From NCBI GenBank assembly GCA_963677165.2, contig CAXXSX010000002.1:3844001-3908000 (forward strand): a stretch of DNA of 64,000 nt. Reading direction: 5' to 3'. The notes under the pieces were generated by a model that made no database searches, was not told the DNA's origin, and saw nothing but the letters and a program-made list of their open reading frames with translations. Below are positions 19,472-27,744 of the stretch, piece by piece (position 1 is the first letter of the stretch; every line of letters starts with the position of its first letter). The translations under genes and the position numbers were made by a program. The DNA comes from JAFGXT01 sp963677165 (lineage in GTDB: Bacteria; Verrucomicrobiota; Lentisphaeria; Victivallales; SZUA-371).

Positions 19472-20083
19472 TTACAGTAAACGATGAGTTGTAAGGAAAA
19501 TGATTAGTCCATATACGGCAGCAATTATAATAAAGTTCGCAGCAGTAACATTAAGCAAAAACTGCCAAAATGATTTGTATCCTTGGATTTGTAATATAGT
19601 TTGACAATAAAGAGTAAGGCTCCAGAGAAAAATAAATAATTTAGAGAGTGCATATGGCCAGAAAATCTTAAATGTCAAAAGTAAGGGAATGGAAATAGTA
19701 AGCAACGGAATTCCCCAGAGAAAGGGCATCATACTCCAAGCTAATGCAGCTCGAATGGATTTATTATTTCCTTTTCCATTGAAGAGGTAGCCCGTGATCC
19801 ATATCAGAAAGGCATATGCAAAGATATATAAAAACATCAATAACGGACTTAATAAAAAAATGTTGAAAACGGCTTCGGTAAATGTGCTGGGGTGTTCCAC
19901 TGTGCTTATTATACCTGCCACTATGCTGCAGACAAATACCAGAATAAAAAAATGCTTGTATGGGGAATTGTCTGCAATATACTGAATTGTGGAACGTGGC
20001 TTGGTTAACATCGAAATCCATGGATTAAGCTTAGCAGCCTCTTTTACTTCTGTTTGATTATCCTGAATTCCCACGTTATCCAT
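19472..20083 (-). CDS. Yip1-like integral membrane protein (copy 2)
   Basis: A 203-residue protein, first gene of a three-gene minus-strand operon. It shares the whole layout of the product of 18381-19001: an acidic tail beginning MDNVGIQ versus MDNIEIQ, 'LNPWISMLTKPRSTIQYI', 'GKGNNKSIRAALAWSMMPFLWGIPL', and five membrane segments. The two are clear paralogues, probably from a local duplication that has since diverged. A possible heteromer with the small membrane protein between them is inference from gene order. The divergent glycosyltransferase gene begins about 150 bases away. Confidence 0.75.
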   Translation of the reverse strand: MDNVGIQDNQTEVKEAAKLNPWISMLTKPRSTIQYIADNSPYKHFFILVFVCSIVAGIISTVEHPSTFTEAVFNIFLLSPLLMFLYIFAYAFLIWITGYLFNGKGNNKSIRAALAWSMMPFLWGIPLLTISIPLLLTFKIFWPYALSKLFIFLWSLTLYCQTILQIQGYKSFWQFLLNVTAANFIIIAAVYGLIIFLTTHRLL

Positions 20084-20230
20084 TTTTCGCCCCTTATTAC
20101 CGGTGTCTAATAAAATAGCGTATTATTAGCTAATATTCAAATGTGGGAAGGTAAATATCATTCGGTCGATTGAATGTTTGTCGGATTGTGGTGTATATTA
20201 GAAAAATATCAAGGAATCAATGGGGATTGT

Positions 20231-22207
20231 GTGAATCGTTTATTTGAAAAAATATCCTGTCATAAATGGACTGCCGTGATGGTTGTCTTGCTGTTGATAT
20301 GCCATTTCCTACTGGGCTTTTTCAGTATGAGACAGAAATCGGCGACATTTGATGAGCCGGTGTTTATGGCTGGCGCTGCTTACCTTGATTTGAAGCATGA
20401 CTATCGGATTAATCCGGAGGGCGGAATTATTCCACAAGCTCTTTCTGGAGTGCCTCTGTTGTTTAAATCCGATATTAAAATACCCGATGAGAATGTTACC
20501 GCTATTCTTGAATTCAATCAGCAGGTACGTGCCCGGGAATTAATAAATAAAAACGCTGATTATGATTCGCTGCTGATTATGAGTCGGACTATGTTGCTGT
20601 TGCTGAGTTGTATTGGAGGTCTGGCAATTTTCTTGATCGGTTGTAGAATCTGGGGCAGGACAGGCGGGGTGATTGCGATGACGCTGTATTGTTTGAGTCC
20701 GGCGGTGATCGCGAATGGCAGGCTGGTGGTGGCTGATTTGCCGTTGGCAATCTTTTTTATGTTGGCGTTATGGAGTTGCAGTCGATTGTTTCGCAGGATA
20801 ACGATTGGAAATTTTATTTTTGCCGTTCTTTCTGTCCTTGGTGTGATTCTGGCAAAGATGCCGGGGATTGTGATCGTACCGGTGTTTTTTGTCATGTTGA
20901 TCATGTCATTGTGGTTTAATCATAGAGTCGAGGTAAACCTTCTTTCGTTGAACCGTAATATTCACAGGGCAGGGGCGCGTTTAGGGACACTTTGCGTTGT
21001 GGCTTTTGCCGGAATCCTTTGTGTGTATGTACTACTCTGGGGCGTTTACGGTTTTCGATATTCCATGAATCCAGACGGGAGCAATGCGAAAGAGGTTGCA
21101 TTGATGGAAAAATCGTGGCAGGTACAGTTGAAGAGCTGTAAACAGCGTGATTATGTCCAGTTTGCCCGTGAGTACAAGCTGCTGCCGGAGGCTTATCTTT
21201 ACGGAATGACGCAGATTCTTATTGGTTCCGGTCCGCGTAAAAGTTATTTGTTGCGCGAGGTTTACACTACCGGAAAGTGGTATTATTTTCCGCTTGTCAT
21301 GTTGATGAAAATGCCGCTGCCGTTGTTGATTCTTCTGGCATTGTCTGCGGTGGTTGCGGTGAAATGTGTTGCAGGACCGCGAACGGGATTTAGGCGTAAA
21401 AAATTATTTCGCTATGCGGCGTTATTGTATCCATTTGCCGGTTTTGGTATTTTCTATCTGGCAGTGGCGATGTCTAAAGGATTGAACATCGGGATACGTC
21501 ATATTCTACCGGTCTATCCGTGTTTGTTTATTTGCGGTGGAATTCTTGGTTTGGCGTTTTCTCGCAGCAAATGGATGCGACTGACGGTTGTTGGTTTGTT
21601 GTGCTGGCTTGCCGGATGTTGTCTGTGGACTTTTCCGGATTATCTTTCATATATCAATATTTGCTGGGGAGGGCAGCGTAATGCACGCAATCTTCTGGCG
21701 GATAGTGCGGTTGACTGGGGGCAGGATTTGCCGCCGCTGAATCAGGTGCTTAAGCGTTATCCAGAACAAAATGTTTATCTGGCTTATTTTGGTAATGTTC
21801 CGCCGGAGCGGTATCTCGAACGGAAATTCGAGTATCTCACCACGCTGTTTCAGTATAATAAACGGCGTGCGGATAAGTATGAGCCGGGGGTTTACTGTCT
21901 GAGTATCTCTTCGCTTTGGAATATTCTGGGGCCGGAGCGCGAGGTCGAGTCGCAGGAGCGGCGGGAATTTTTTCAGTTTCTGAAAGCGGAAAGATCACGT
22001 TATATGGCCGCAGGTGAAGCGCGCCGCAAAGAACTGGTTCGGAAGCATGGTAGCGATTACTGGAATCGTGTATTATATCAATATGATCTGTATCGTTATT
22101 TAAGATTGTGCTCATATCTGCGAAGTAAAAAGCCGGACGATTTTGGCGGTAGATCAATCCTGATTTTTCGGCTCGATTCAAATGATATTGCTAAAATATT
22201 GAATTAA
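20231..22207 (+). CDS. GT39/ArnT-like membrane glycosyltransferase
   Basis: From GTG 20231 a 658-residue polytopic protein with a first helix (AVMVVLLLICHFLLGFF). The first periplasmic loop contains 'KSATFDEPVFMAGAAYLDL'; the D-E pair is the usual acidic catalytic site of GT-C transferases that use polyprenyl-phosphate sugars. About ten further helices follow, then a C-terminal soluble domain with 'SAVDWGQDLPPLNQVL', a signature of 'phospholipid carrier-dependent glycosyltransferase' proteins in PVC bacteria. An upstream ATG at 20174 is in frame but has no ribosome-binding site, while GGGGAT precedes the GTG. It probably glycosylates an envelope protein, lipid or polysaccharide; donor and acceptor cannot be read from sequence. 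Confidence 0.8.
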   Translation: MNRLFEKISCHKWTAVMVVLLLICHFLLGFFSMRQKSATFDEPVFMAGAAYLDLKHDYRINPEGGIIPQALSGVPLLFKSDIKIPDENVTAILEFNQQVRARELINKNADYDSLLIMSRTMLLLLSCIGGLAIFLIGCRIWGRTGGVIAMTLYCLSPAVIANGRLVVADLPLAIFFMLALWSCSRLFRRITIGNFIFAVLSVLGVILAKMPGIVIVPVFFVMLIMSLWFNHRVEVNLLSLNRNIHRAGARLGTLCVVAFAGILCVYVLLWGVYGFRYSMNPDGSNAKEVALMEKSWQVQLKSCKQRDYVQFAREYKLLPEAYLYGMTQILIGSGPRKSYLLREVYTTGKWYYFPLVMLMKMPLPLLILLALSAVVAVKCVAGPRTGFRRKKLFRYAALLYPFAGFGIFYLAVAMSKGLNIGIRHILPVYPCLFICGGILGLAFSRSKWMRLTVVGLLCWLAGCCLWTFPDYLSYINICWGGQRNARNLLADSAVDWGQDLPPLNQVLKRYPEQNVYLAYFGNVPPERYLERKFEYLTTLFQYNKRRADKYEPGVYCLSISSLWNILGPEREVESQERREFFQFLKAERSRYMAAGEARRKELVRKHGSDYWNRVLYQYDLYRYLRLCSYLRSKKPDDFGGRSILIFRLDSNDIAKILN

Positions 22208-22275
22208 ATTTTTGTATTTTATTTTTTCTGTTGTAAGTTATATTTCATGTGTAATAAATAATAGGAGGAATGGTT

Positions 22276-22650
22276 ATGGGATTGTTTTCAGGGCTTCTCG
22301 GGAATGCCGGTGTGGTTGATGCCGCTCAACTGCAGAGTGATTATGGTAAATTGTTAATTGATGGAGAGGAAATTCAGGTTGGGTTTAAGGTTCTTCGCGA
22401 TACTTTTGTTTTCACTGACAAGCGTTTAATTCTGGTTGATATCCAGGGGATGACCGGAAAAAAGACAGAGTATCTATCCATTCCTTATAGCAAAATCACA
22501 AAATACAGCGTTGAAACAGCCGGACATTTTGATCTTGATGCAGAATTGAAAATTTGGGTCGGCAGTTCGGAATTGCCTATTTCCAAAAAGTTTAATAAGA
22601 AAGTTGATATCTACGAACTTCAAAAAGTTCTTGCTGCGTGTGTATTGTAA
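22276..22650 (+). CDS. Bacterial PH domain protein
   Basis: A 124-residue single-domain protein that reads as a bacterial pleckstrin-homology fold of the bPH_1 type: 'LIDGEEIQVGFKVLRDTFVFT', 'DKRLILVDIQGMTGKKTEY' and 'IPYSKITKYSVETAGHFD'. AGGAGG at 22263-22268 lies seven bases before the ATG at 22276 but touches the in-frame ATG at 22270, so 22276 is chosen. Members are soluble, form oligomeric rings in some structures, and have no fixed function. It is monocistronic and followed by a terminator. Confidence 0.85.
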   Translation: MGLFSGLLGNAGVVDAAQLQSDYGKLLIDGEEIQVGFKVLRDTFVFTDKRLILVDIQGMTGKKTEYLSIPYSKITKYSVETAGHFDLDAELKIWVGSSELPISKKFNKKVDIYELQKVLAACVL

Positions 22651-22691
22651 GGATATGTTGCAGAATTGTAGATAATTACAATTATTTCGAA

Positions 22692-22727
22692 GACTTTTGC
22701 GTGATGTGCGCAGAAGTCCTTTTTTTT
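22692..22727 (+). terminator. Intrinsic terminator after the PH-domain gene
   Basis: GACTTTTGCG (22692-22701) pairs with CGCAGAAGTC (22709-22718), ten base pairs with one G-T, a seven-base loop and a run of eight T (22720-22727). Confidence 0.85.
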
Positions 22728-22920
22728 GAGCGGCCTTGTAAAAACTTTTCCATAAATAGTTGCAGGTGGGTTGAAAATATTAAGAAAAAGTGGTATGTGT
22801 TTACCCCGGTAACAGCTTTTTTAGCTACTTCTTGATTATCTGTAAATTCAGCAGACTGTGATTGGTATTTTGATTATTTGCCTGCTATTTTATAACTGAA
22901 AATAACTTTTACGAGGTATT

Positions 22921-24519
22921 ATGACAAAGCATATTTTTATTACCGGTGGCGTAGTTTCATCTCTGGGTAAAGGCATTACCGCGGCATCGTTAGCCATGCT
23001 GCTGAAACAGCGCGGATATTCCGTGGCGATGCAGAAACTTGACCCTTATATTAACGTTGACCCCGGCACCATGTCTCCATTCCAGCACGGTGAAGTTTTT
23101 GTGACTGATGATGGCGCAGAGACTGACCTTGATCTCGGGCATTATGAACGTTTTGCCGGGATTCGTTGTTCCAAGGCCAGTAACTATACTACCGGCAGAA
23201 TTTATCAGACTGTTATTGACCGCGAACGCGAAGGCGGTTATCTTGGTGGAACCGTTCAGGTTGTTCCGCATATTACCAACGAAATCAAAGCTTCTATTGT
23301 CGCGCTTGACTCTCCTGATGTGGATATTGTTATTAATGAAATCGGCGGTACTGCCGGTGATATTGAATCATTGCCGTTCTTGGAAGCAATTCGCGAATTC
23401 CGTCACGAATATGGCGATGGAAATTCAATTTTTATTCACCTGACACTTGTTCCTTATATCAGAGCTGCTGGCGAGATGAAAACGAAACCGTCTCAGCAGT
23501 CGGTTGGTATTTTGCGCCAGATCGGTATTATTCCTGATGTTTTGGTTTGTCGATGTGAACACTCGATGGAGAAAGAGCATTTCAAAAAACTTGCGTTGTT
23601 CTGTAACGTCCAGCCGGAATTGGTGATTGAAGAAAAAGACGTGGCAAATTCGATTTATGAAGTGCCTGTTGAACTGGCGCATCAGCAACTTGATACTAAG
23701 ATTCTGGATAAACTTCAACTTCCGCATAACCAACTGGATTTGACTGATTGGAATAAAATGGTTCAGCGGAGTGTTGATCCGGAAAATGGACAAGTTAATA
23801 TTGCTGTAGTTGGAAAATATATCAGCTTGCGTGATTCTTATAAGAGTATTTATGAAGCCTTGTCTCATGGTGCGATTGCTAATTCTGCTGAGCTGAAAAT
23901 TACGATGATTGAAGCCGAAGAACTTGAAAAGGCTGGAAATACCGATGCCCTTAAAGGTGTCGATGGTATTTTGATTCCGGGAGGTTTTGGTGATCGTGGT
24001 GTTCAGGGAAAAATCATGGCGGTTCAGTATGCGCGTGAAAATAATGTTCCTTTCTTTGGTATCTGCCTGGGAATGCAGTGTGCGGTTATTGAGTTTGCCA
24101 GGAATGTTGTCGGGTTTGAAAATGCCAACAGTACTGAGTTTGATACAACGACGGCTCATCCGGTAATTGATCTTATGCTGGAACAGAAAAGTATTACAGC
24201 AAAAGGTGGAACAATGCGTCTTGGAGCTTATCCGTGTAAGCTAACTGAGGACTCAAAAGCGTTTGCCGCCTATGGTAGTGTGGATATTTCCGAGCGTCAT
24301 CGCCATCGTTATGAGTTTAATGCCGATATTTCCGGTGATTTTGTTGACAAAGGGATGGCTGTAGTTGGTATTTCTCCAGACAGAAAACTGGTTGAGATGG
24401 TCGAGATTCCAGCTCATAAGTGGTTTGTCGGATGTCAGTTTCACCCTGAATTCAAGTCTACTCCCATGATAGCACATCCCTTGTTTCGGGATTTTATCAA
24501 AGCTTCAATGGATAAATAA
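22921..24519 (+). CDS. pyrG: CTP synthase
   Basis: A 532-residue CTP synthase of normal length. The amidoligase domain opens with 'KHIFITGGVVSSLGKGITAA', with 'KLDPYINVDPGTMSPFQHGE' and 'NEIGGTAGDIESLPFLEA'. The C-terminal class I glutaminase has the nucleophile in 'FFGICLGMQCAV' (Cys near residue 382) and the His-Glu pair in 'QFHPEFKSTP'. It converts UTP to CTP with ATP and glutamine in the cytosol. GAGGT precedes the ATG by a few bases. It appears monocistronic; its neighbour downstream is glutamate synthase, another glutamine-amide user, but 468 bases and a hairpin lie between. Confidence 0.98.
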   Translation: MTKHIFITGGVVSSLGKGITAASLAMLLKQRGYSVAMQKLDPYINVDPGTMSPFQHGEVFVTDDGAETDLDLGHYERFAGIRCSKASNYTTGRIYQTVIDREREGGYLGGTVQVVPHITNEIKASIVALDSPDVDIVINEIGGTAGDIESLPFLEAIREFRHEYGDGNSIFIHLTLVPYIRAAGEMKTKPSQQSVGILRQIGIIPDVLVCRCEHSMEKEHFKKLALFCNVQPELVIEEKDVANSIYEVPVELAHQQLDTKILDKLQLPHNQLDLTDWNKMVQRSVDPENGQVNIAVVGKYISLRDSYKSIYEALSHGAIANSAELKITMIEAEELEKAGNTDALKGVDGILIPGGFGDRGVQGKIMAVQYARENNVPFFGICLGMQCAVIEFARNVVGFENANSTEFDTTTAHPVIDLMLEQKSITAKGGTMRLGAYPCKLTEDSKAFAAYGSVDISERHRHRYEFNADISGDFVDKGMAVVGISPDRKLVEMVEIPAHKWFVGCQFHPEFKSTPMIAHPLFRDFIKASMDK

Positions 24520-24987
24520 CACATTTATCCCTTTCCTATTCTGAGTTCTGTGAATTAATTATGAGAAATTTGTAACGTAGCAAAGCAAATTTCCATGATT
24601 TTTCACTGATTCAGGTTTACTATTGAAAGTATTGGTGTATATTTATCGGCTAATGTAATTATTTGTGCCTTTGTTTTTGTAATTGAAAACAAAGGCATTT
24701 TACATATTTGTATGCATTACAAAAATGTATCACAAAATTGTAACATTGGTTGTTTGAATAATATTTGATAAACTTTTGGATATTTATAAGTTGTTGATTG
24801 CAAGTAAAAGAGTGCTGTTTGTTACAATAATGGCAGTTGAACTGGCATGCAAGCTGTGAATCTTAGTCCGGAATTTGTCGTAATTGTTTTTTTGTGATTT
24901 TCTCCGACTCTTTGCAGTCGAGTAGTAAAGATTTCAAGCAAAATTAAAATATTAACTAAAAAAATAATTGAAGGAAAGGTTGTTTAC
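24520..24987. other. AT-rich 468-base gap between pyrG and glutamate synthase
   Basis: No gene is visible. It holds a GAAATTTG/CAAATTTC inverted repeat near 24565-24594, the hairpin terminator at 24666-24700 and an AT-rich stretch that should include the promoter of the glutamate synthase operon. I could not settle on a promoter: TTGCAA (24800 region) and TACAAT are 19 bases apart, and TGGCA motifs near 24832-24848 do not give a proper sigma-54 -24/-12 pair. Confidence 0.6.
24666..24700 (+). terminator. Hairpin terminator downstream of pyrG
   Basis: TGCCTTTGTTTT (24666-24677) pairs perfectly with AAAACAAAGGCA (24686-24697), 12 base pairs with an eight-base loop, followed by TTTTACATATTT. The T-run is short, and it lies about 150 bases past the pyrG stop. 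Confidence 0.7.
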
Positions 24988-26094
24988 ATGTGCAGAATTG
25001 GAGCAATCAAAAGCAGGAAGTTCGTGCATCCCTCCAAGGCACTGTATTTGATGCAGTCGCAGCAAAAGGGGCATGATAACTCCGGCTTTGCCATGGTTAT
25101 GCAGGACCTGGGCGGTGTATTTGCCGATTATAAGGATAAGCCGCTTCTGTCTTCCGCTTTGACTTCTCCGGGAGTCAAGATCGTTGAGGATTATATGGCA
25201 GAACATGGTTTTACCATGGCATTTCACTGGTCACCGAAAAAGAATGTTGTTCCCGGTCTCGATATTGAGCTGATGCCGCATTATCATTTTGAAAACTGGG
25301 ATTATCCTGAGACTTATAAAGAGGCTTCAGAAAAAGAAAAACATGAACTGCTTACCAAAACACGTCTTGAGCTTCGCGCCATTCTTGAAGAAGCAGATGC
25401 AGGTTATGTTTATTCGTTTTGGCCGGACGTGCTGACGCTGAAGGAAATTGGTAATCCGAAAGATATCGGTACCTATTTTAATCTGTGGGAAGAAGATGAT
25501 CGTCTGCTGGCGAAAATCATCACAGTACAGTGTCGTCAAAATACCAACTACGATATTGTACGTTATGCCGCGCACCCGTTTTTCTGTCAGGGTTACACGG
25601 TACTTGCTAACGGAGAAAACACTTTCTACGTAAAGAACAAAGAATTCCAGCGTAATCTCAATTCTGCCTATATCGGTTTTGAATCCGACTCACAGTGTTT
25701 CCTGTATACTCTGCATTATATACACTATGTTCTCGGATGGCCGCTGAAATACTATAAGCATGTGATTACTCCACTTCCGTTTGAAGACATTGTGGAACGT
25801 GAAGATCATGAGGTGTTGTTGTCTATTCGTCAGGCTCTGCCGCATCTTGAAATTAACGGTCCTAATACGATTATCGGGGTTCTGCCTGATGGTACCATGA
25901 TCAATGTATGTGACGCTAAAAAACTGCGTCCGGTAGTAATTGGTAAAGATGACGATACGGTAGTTATTTCTTCTGAAGTCTGCGGACTTAATGATATTCT
26001 GCCAAATCGTGACACTACAAAAGACATCTACACCAATGAGCGTGAAACTATCATCATTGACAATGAGTTGGAGGTTGTAAGATGCAAACAGTAA
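24988..26094 (+). CDS. Glutamate synthase, class II amidotransferase subunit
   Basis: A 368-residue protein starting MCRIGAIKSRKFVHPSKALY. Cys2 would be the catalytic N-terminal nucleophile after Met removal, as in class II (Ntn-type) glutamine amidotransferases. 'QKGHDNSGFAMVMQDLGG', and later 'NGENTFYVKNKEFQRNLN' are consistent with that fold. It corresponds to the N-terminal domain of large GltB, encoded here as a separate polypeptide as in archaea and Thermotoga-type enzymes. It would release ammonia from glutamine for the FMN subunit next door. The next gene overlaps by 13 bases, so synthesis is coupled. GAAGGAAAGG precedes the ATG. Confidence 0.85.
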   Translation: MCRIGAIKSRKFVHPSKALYLMQSQQKGHDNSGFAMVMQDLGGVFADYKDKPLLSSALTSPGVKIVEDYMAEHGFTMAFHWSPKKNVVPGLDIELMPHYHFENWDYPETYKEASEKEKHELLTKTRLELRAILEEADAGYVYSFWPDVLTLKEIGNPKDIGTYFNLWEEDDRLLAKIITVQCRQNTNYDIVRYAAHPFFCQGYTVLANGENTFYVKNKEFQRNLNSAYIGFESDSQCFLYTLHYIHYVLGWPLKYYKHVITPLPFEDIVEREDHEVLLSIRQALPHLEINGPNTIIGVLPDGTMINVCDAKKLRPVVIGKDDDTVVISSEVCGLNDILPNRDTTKDIYTNERETIIIDNELEVVRCKQ

Positions 26095-27728
26095 AAATTA
26101 ATGATATAACTCCCAACGATCTGCCCTGGAAGATTGAATGGGACCCGTGTGCCTGTAAAATGTGCGGCAGCTGTGTAGCCGCCTGTACTTTCGGTGCGAT
26201 TGAGGTTGGCGTTGAGGGACGTGGTTATACCTATTCTGAAGGTGTAACCCCCAGTCCGAAATCGGACGATGAAAAGTATTCTATTCCTGCAATCAAGCAG
26301 GTTACCAAAATAAAGAATCACTGTGTGGGTTGCGGTATGTGCGAGAAGGTTTGTCCTAATCGTGCAATTAAACCGGTGCGCAATACGGAATCCCGCTGGA
26401 ACATCATTAACCGCGAAGGCGGGATAATGGCAAAACGCGGTGGACGTGGTAACCTGAATGCTCAGGATCGTACGCTTGATAAGATTATTGTCGGTCGTAT
26501 TTCTCAGATGACCGACCCGTCGCTTGACGCGTTGCGTCATACATTTGATATTCTCGCTCCGTTCGGTCGCGTGATTCCGGCAGATAAGTTGCCGCTGGAT
26601 ATCAGCTCTGACGGTGAGCTTAAGATGAATAAGAAGATCCCGCCAATGCGTTGGATCTATCCGCTGGTATTTTCAGATATGTCAGTTGGTGCTCTTTCTA
26701 CTCGTGCGTGGGAAGCGATATGTATGGCAATGGCGTATCTCAATGAAGAATGCGGCCTGCCGATAAGAATGTGCTCCGGTGAAGGTGGTATGCCTGCCCG
26801 TCTGCTGCGTTCAAAATATCTGAAATACATGTTCATTCAGATTGCCTCCGGTCATTTTGGCTGGAACCGTATCATCAAGGCTATGCCGGAGATGATTGAG
26901 GATCCTGCCGGTATTATCATTAAGATTGGTCAGGGGGCAAAACCTGGTGATGGCGGACTGTTGATGTCGGCGAAAGTTTCCAAACTGGTTCAGGAAATTC
27001 GCGGGGTTCCAAAATCGGATCTGGCTTCACCTCCGAACCATCAGGGACTGTATTCAATTGAGGAATCGGTACAGAAGATGTTCCTCTCTTTAAATGCGGC
27101 TTTTAAGTTCCGGGTGCCGGTGGCTATCAAAACTTCCGCCACCGCAAGTTCGGTTTCTATTTACAATAACCTGCTGCGTGATCCTTATCACATTGTTGGC
27201 GGTTATATTCTTGACGGTATTCATGGTGGTACTGGTGCGGCAAACGAGATTTCTCTTGACCATACAGGTCACCCGATCGTTTCCAAGCTGCGTGACTGCT
27301 ATCAGGCTGCTGTGGCTCAGGGACGTCAGGGGCAGATTCCGTTGTGGGCCGCCGGTGGTGTCGGTATGACCGGTAACGCTGCCGCGGATGCGTTCAAAAT
27401 GGTATGTCTTGGCGCTAACGGAGTGTTCTTTAGTAAACTGTTGCTTCAGTTGATGGGATGTGTTGGTAACGATAATGGACGCTGTAATGCGTGTAATACC
27501 GGGCTTTGTCCGGCAGGTATTACAACCCAGGAAAAGAAACTGGTACGACGTCTTGATATTGATAAAGCCGCGCAGAATATTGTTGACTATGTGTTGGCGT
27601 TTGACCAGGAAATGCGGAAACTTATGGCTCCGATTGGAAACAGTACGTTGCCGGTTGGTCGTTCGGATGCTCTGGTGACCATAGATCAGGATGTTGCGAG
27701 TAAGCTCGGCATCCAGTACGCATGTTAG
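26082..27728 (+). CDS. Glutamate synthase, ferredoxin-FMN catalytic subunit
   Basis: A 548-residue protein with an N-terminal 2[4Fe-4S] ferredoxin domain. The Cys sets are C25-x2-C28-x2-C31-x3-C35 and C81-x2-C84-x2-C87-x3-C91. The FMN-binding glutamate synthase barrel follows: 'MRWIYPLVFSDMSVGALS', 'SPPNHQGLYSIEESVQ', and 'GGYILDGIHGGTGAANE'. Near the end, 'GRCNACNTGLCPAGITTQ' supplies the cysteines for the 3Fe-4S cluster. It condenses ammonia with 2-oxoglutarate and reduces the product to glutamate. It corresponds to the central domain of GltB and is the archaeal-type (short) form. It overlaps the amidotransferase gene upstream and is followed after 16 bases by the GXGXG-GltD fusion. Confidence 0.92.
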   Translation: MQTVKINDITPNDLPWKIEWDPCACKMCGSCVAACTFGAIEVGVEGRGYTYSEGVTPSPKSDDEKYSIPAIKQVTKIKNHCVGCGMCEKVCPNRAIKPVRNTESRWNIINREGGIMAKRGGRGNLNAQDRTLDKIIVGRISQMTDPSLDALRHTFDILAPFGRVIPADKLPLDISSDGELKMNKKIPPMRWIYPLVFSDMSVGALSTRAWEAICMAMAYLNEECGLPIRMCSGEGGMPARLLRSKYLKYMFIQIASGHFGWNRIIKAMPEMIEDPAGIIIKIGQGAKPGDGGLLMSAKVSKLVQEIRGVPKSDLASPPNHQGLYSIEESVQKMFLSLNAAFKFRVPVAIKTSATASSVSIYNNLLRDPYHIVGGYILDGIHGGTGAANEISLDHTGHPIVSKLRDCYQAAVAQGRQGQIPLWAAGGVGMTGNAAADAFKMVCLGANGVFFSKLLLQLMGCVGNDNGRCNACNTGLCPAGITTQEKKLVRRLDIDKAAQNIVDYVLAFDQEMRKLMAPIGNSTLPVGRSDALVTIDQDVASKLGIQYAC

Positions 27729-27744
27729 AAAGGAGTATGACAAG

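Noticed and set aside
22638..22835. 65-residue open frame overlapping the end of the PH-domain gene
   Set aside because: It runs across the terminator hairpin at 22692-22727 and has no binding site.
23425..24159. 244-residue open frame opposite pyrG
   Set aside because: Antisense to a fully conserved CTP synthase; low-complexity, no recognisable motif.
24830..24870. Possible sigma-54 promoter before glutamate synthase (TGGCA motifs)
   Set aside because: The spacing does not give a proper GG-N10-GC pair with the right bases at either TGGCA.
24520..24987. tRNA or other structured RNA gene in the long AT-rich gap
   Set aside because: No T-arm-like GGTTCGAATCC or cloverleaf was found here or in the other gaps.
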